Shown in pieces: positions 63,139-64,000 of a DNA stretch of 64,000 nucleotides (position 1 is the stretch's first letter; the number at the start of each line of letters is the position of its first letter). Under the pieces are notes generated by a model. That model did not search any database and had not been told where the DNA came from. It saw nothing but the letters and a program-made list of their open reading frames with translations. The stretch lies in the NCBI RefSeq assembly GCF_900089585.1, contig NZ_FLRH01000003.1, positions 4,106,501 through 4,170,500 on the forward strand, in the 5' to 3' direction. Position numbers and translations under genes: made by a program. This stretch comes from Micromonospora sediminicola. GTDB taxonomy: Bacteria > Actinomycetota > Actinomycetes > Mycobacteriales > Micromonosporaceae.

Positions 63139-63993
63139 TCAGCGGAGCTGCCCGGCGAGGGTGGGCAGGATCGCCCGGGGCCGTCCGGGCGGGGTGGCGC
63201 GGCGGCGCCACTCGCGCGGGTAGCCGACGGACACCTCCTCGAACCGCACCCCGTCGTAGCGGGTGCTGCGCGGGATGTGCAGGTGCCCGTAGACGGCGAC
63301 GCGGGCCTCGTAGTGCAGGTGCCAGTCGGCGGTGAGGTCGGTGCCGCACCACTGGGCGAACTCGGGGTGCCGCAGGATCCGGGTGGGTTCGCGGACCAGC
63401 GGGTAGTGGTTGACCAGCACGGTGGGCAGGCCGCCGCGCTCGGCGTCGAGGCGCCGCTCGGTGCGGATGACCCGGGCCCGGCACCACGCGTCGCGGCTCG
63501 GGTACGGGTCGGGGTGCAGCAGGAACTCGTCGGTGCACACCACCCCGGTCTCGTACGCCCGCGCCAGCGCCTGGGCCCGGTTCCAGGTGCCCGGTGGCCG
63601 CCACGAGTGGTCGTACCCGACGAACAGCGGCACCACCAGCACCGGGTCGCCGTCGGGGTCCCACACCGGGTACGGGTCCTCGGGTGTGCGCACGCCGAGA
63701 CGCCGGCACAGGTCCACCAGGTGCCGGTAGCGGGCCTCGCCGCGCAGTTGCACCGGGTCGTCGCGGGGCGTCCACAGCTCGTGGTTGCCGGGTGACCAGA
63801 CGACCCGGGCGAACCGGTCGGCGAGCAGGCCGAGCACCCACTCGACGTCGTGCAGGTACTCGCCGACGTCGCCGGCGACGATCAGCCAGTCGTCGTCGTG
63901 GTCGGGGCGCAGCCCTTCGACCAGCGCGCGGTTCTCCGCGTACCCGACGTGCAGGTCGCTGATGGCGAGCAACCGCCCGCTGCTGCCGGTCAC
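63139..63993 (-). CDS. PptH-like metallophosphatase (probable phosphopantetheinyl-carrier-protein hydrolase)
   Basis: A 284-aa calcineurin-type metallophosphoesterase with all metal-ligand motifs: SDLHVG (Asp13, His15), AGDVGE (Asp42), PGNHE (Asn70, His71), NHYPL (His196) and GHLH (His237, His239). Signature blocks DWLIVAGDV, VRTPEDPYPVW, TDEFLLHPDPYPSRDAWC and YDGVRFEEVSVGYPREW resemble, from memory, mycobacterial PptH (Rv2795c). That enzyme removes 4'-phosphopantetheine from carrier proteins, opposing the Sfp-type transferase PptT. If the function holds, the substrate here would be holo-ACPs such as those of the adjacent PKS. In mycobacteria the transferase gene follows directly; here the PKS operon does. 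The start is a GTG only 7 bp from the window edge, so its ribosome site is not visible and an upstream start is possible. No signal peptide is seen. Confidence 0.88.
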   Translation of the reverse strand: MTGSSGRLLAISDLHVGYAENRALVEGLRPDHDDDWLIVAGDVGEYLHDVEWVLGLLADRFARVVWSPGNHELWTPRDDPVQLRGEARYRHLVDLCRRLGVRTPEDPYPVWDPDGDPVLVVPLFVGYDHSWRPPGTWNRAQALARAYETGVVCTDEFLLHPDPYPSRDAWCRARVIRTERRLDAERGGLPTVLVNHYPLVREPTRILRHPEFAQWCGTDLTADWHLHYEARVAVYGHLHIPRSTRYDGVRFEEVSVGYPREWRRRATPPGRPRAILPTLAGQLR

Positions 63994-64000
63994 GATTTGC

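Overview
The window is very G+C-rich and carries genes in the style of a secondary-metabolite actinomycete. The size and style of the modular PKS genes and the nearby PptH-type phosphatase fit Micromonosporaceae or a close relative, but the family cannot be fixed from sequence reading alone. Almost all of it is one type I (modular) polyketide synthase locus read on the minus strand, interrupted near its left end by an unrelated three-gene block.

Layout from right to left, which is the direction of PKS transcription. A PptH-like metallophosphatase (63993-63139) lies just upstream of the PKS promoter (about 63085-63031). A 7941-aa PKS (62904-39079) holds four extension modules. After an 18-bp gap a 9890-aa PKS (39057-9385) holds six more. 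A third PKS gene starts at 1692 and leaves the window after its first KS domain. Terminal docking sequences fit the order 7941-aa protein, then 9890-aa protein, then the truncated PKS. No loading module and no thioesterase are present, so chain initiation and release are encoded elsewhere. Reading AT signatures (HAFH = malonyl, YASH = methylmalonyl) and reductive domains, the ten modules are: 1 malonyl, full reduction; 2 methylmalonyl, full reduction; 3 malonyl, full reduction; 4 malonyl, KR (A-type); 5 methylmalonyl, KR (A-type); 6, 7 and 8 malonyl, DH-KR; 9 malonyl, KR (A-type); 10 malonyl, dead KR. The predicted segment is a reduced, once-methylated alkyl stretch, then hydroxyl, methyl/hydroxyl, a conjugated triene, a hydroxyl and a retained ketone.

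Between the second and third PKS genes (2099-9362) sits a block with a different character. A 1908-aa minus-strand protein combines a trypsin-like serine protease, a NACHT NTPase, a helical-repeat region and C-terminal TPRs. Diverging from it is a translationally coupled pair: a PRC-barrel-like protein and a three-helix membrane protein with a pentapeptide-repeat tail. This resembles the protease-coupled STAND NTPase loci proposed to act in biological conflict in multicellular bacteria, and it has no evident biosynthetic role.

The two PKS promoters share one architecture: GTAGGGG abutting a TTG-type -35, an exact 18-bp spacer and a TANNNT -10, with more GGGG boxes 10-12 bp further upstream. 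This suggests one activator controls both PKS transcription units. The protease-NACHT block lacks the motif.
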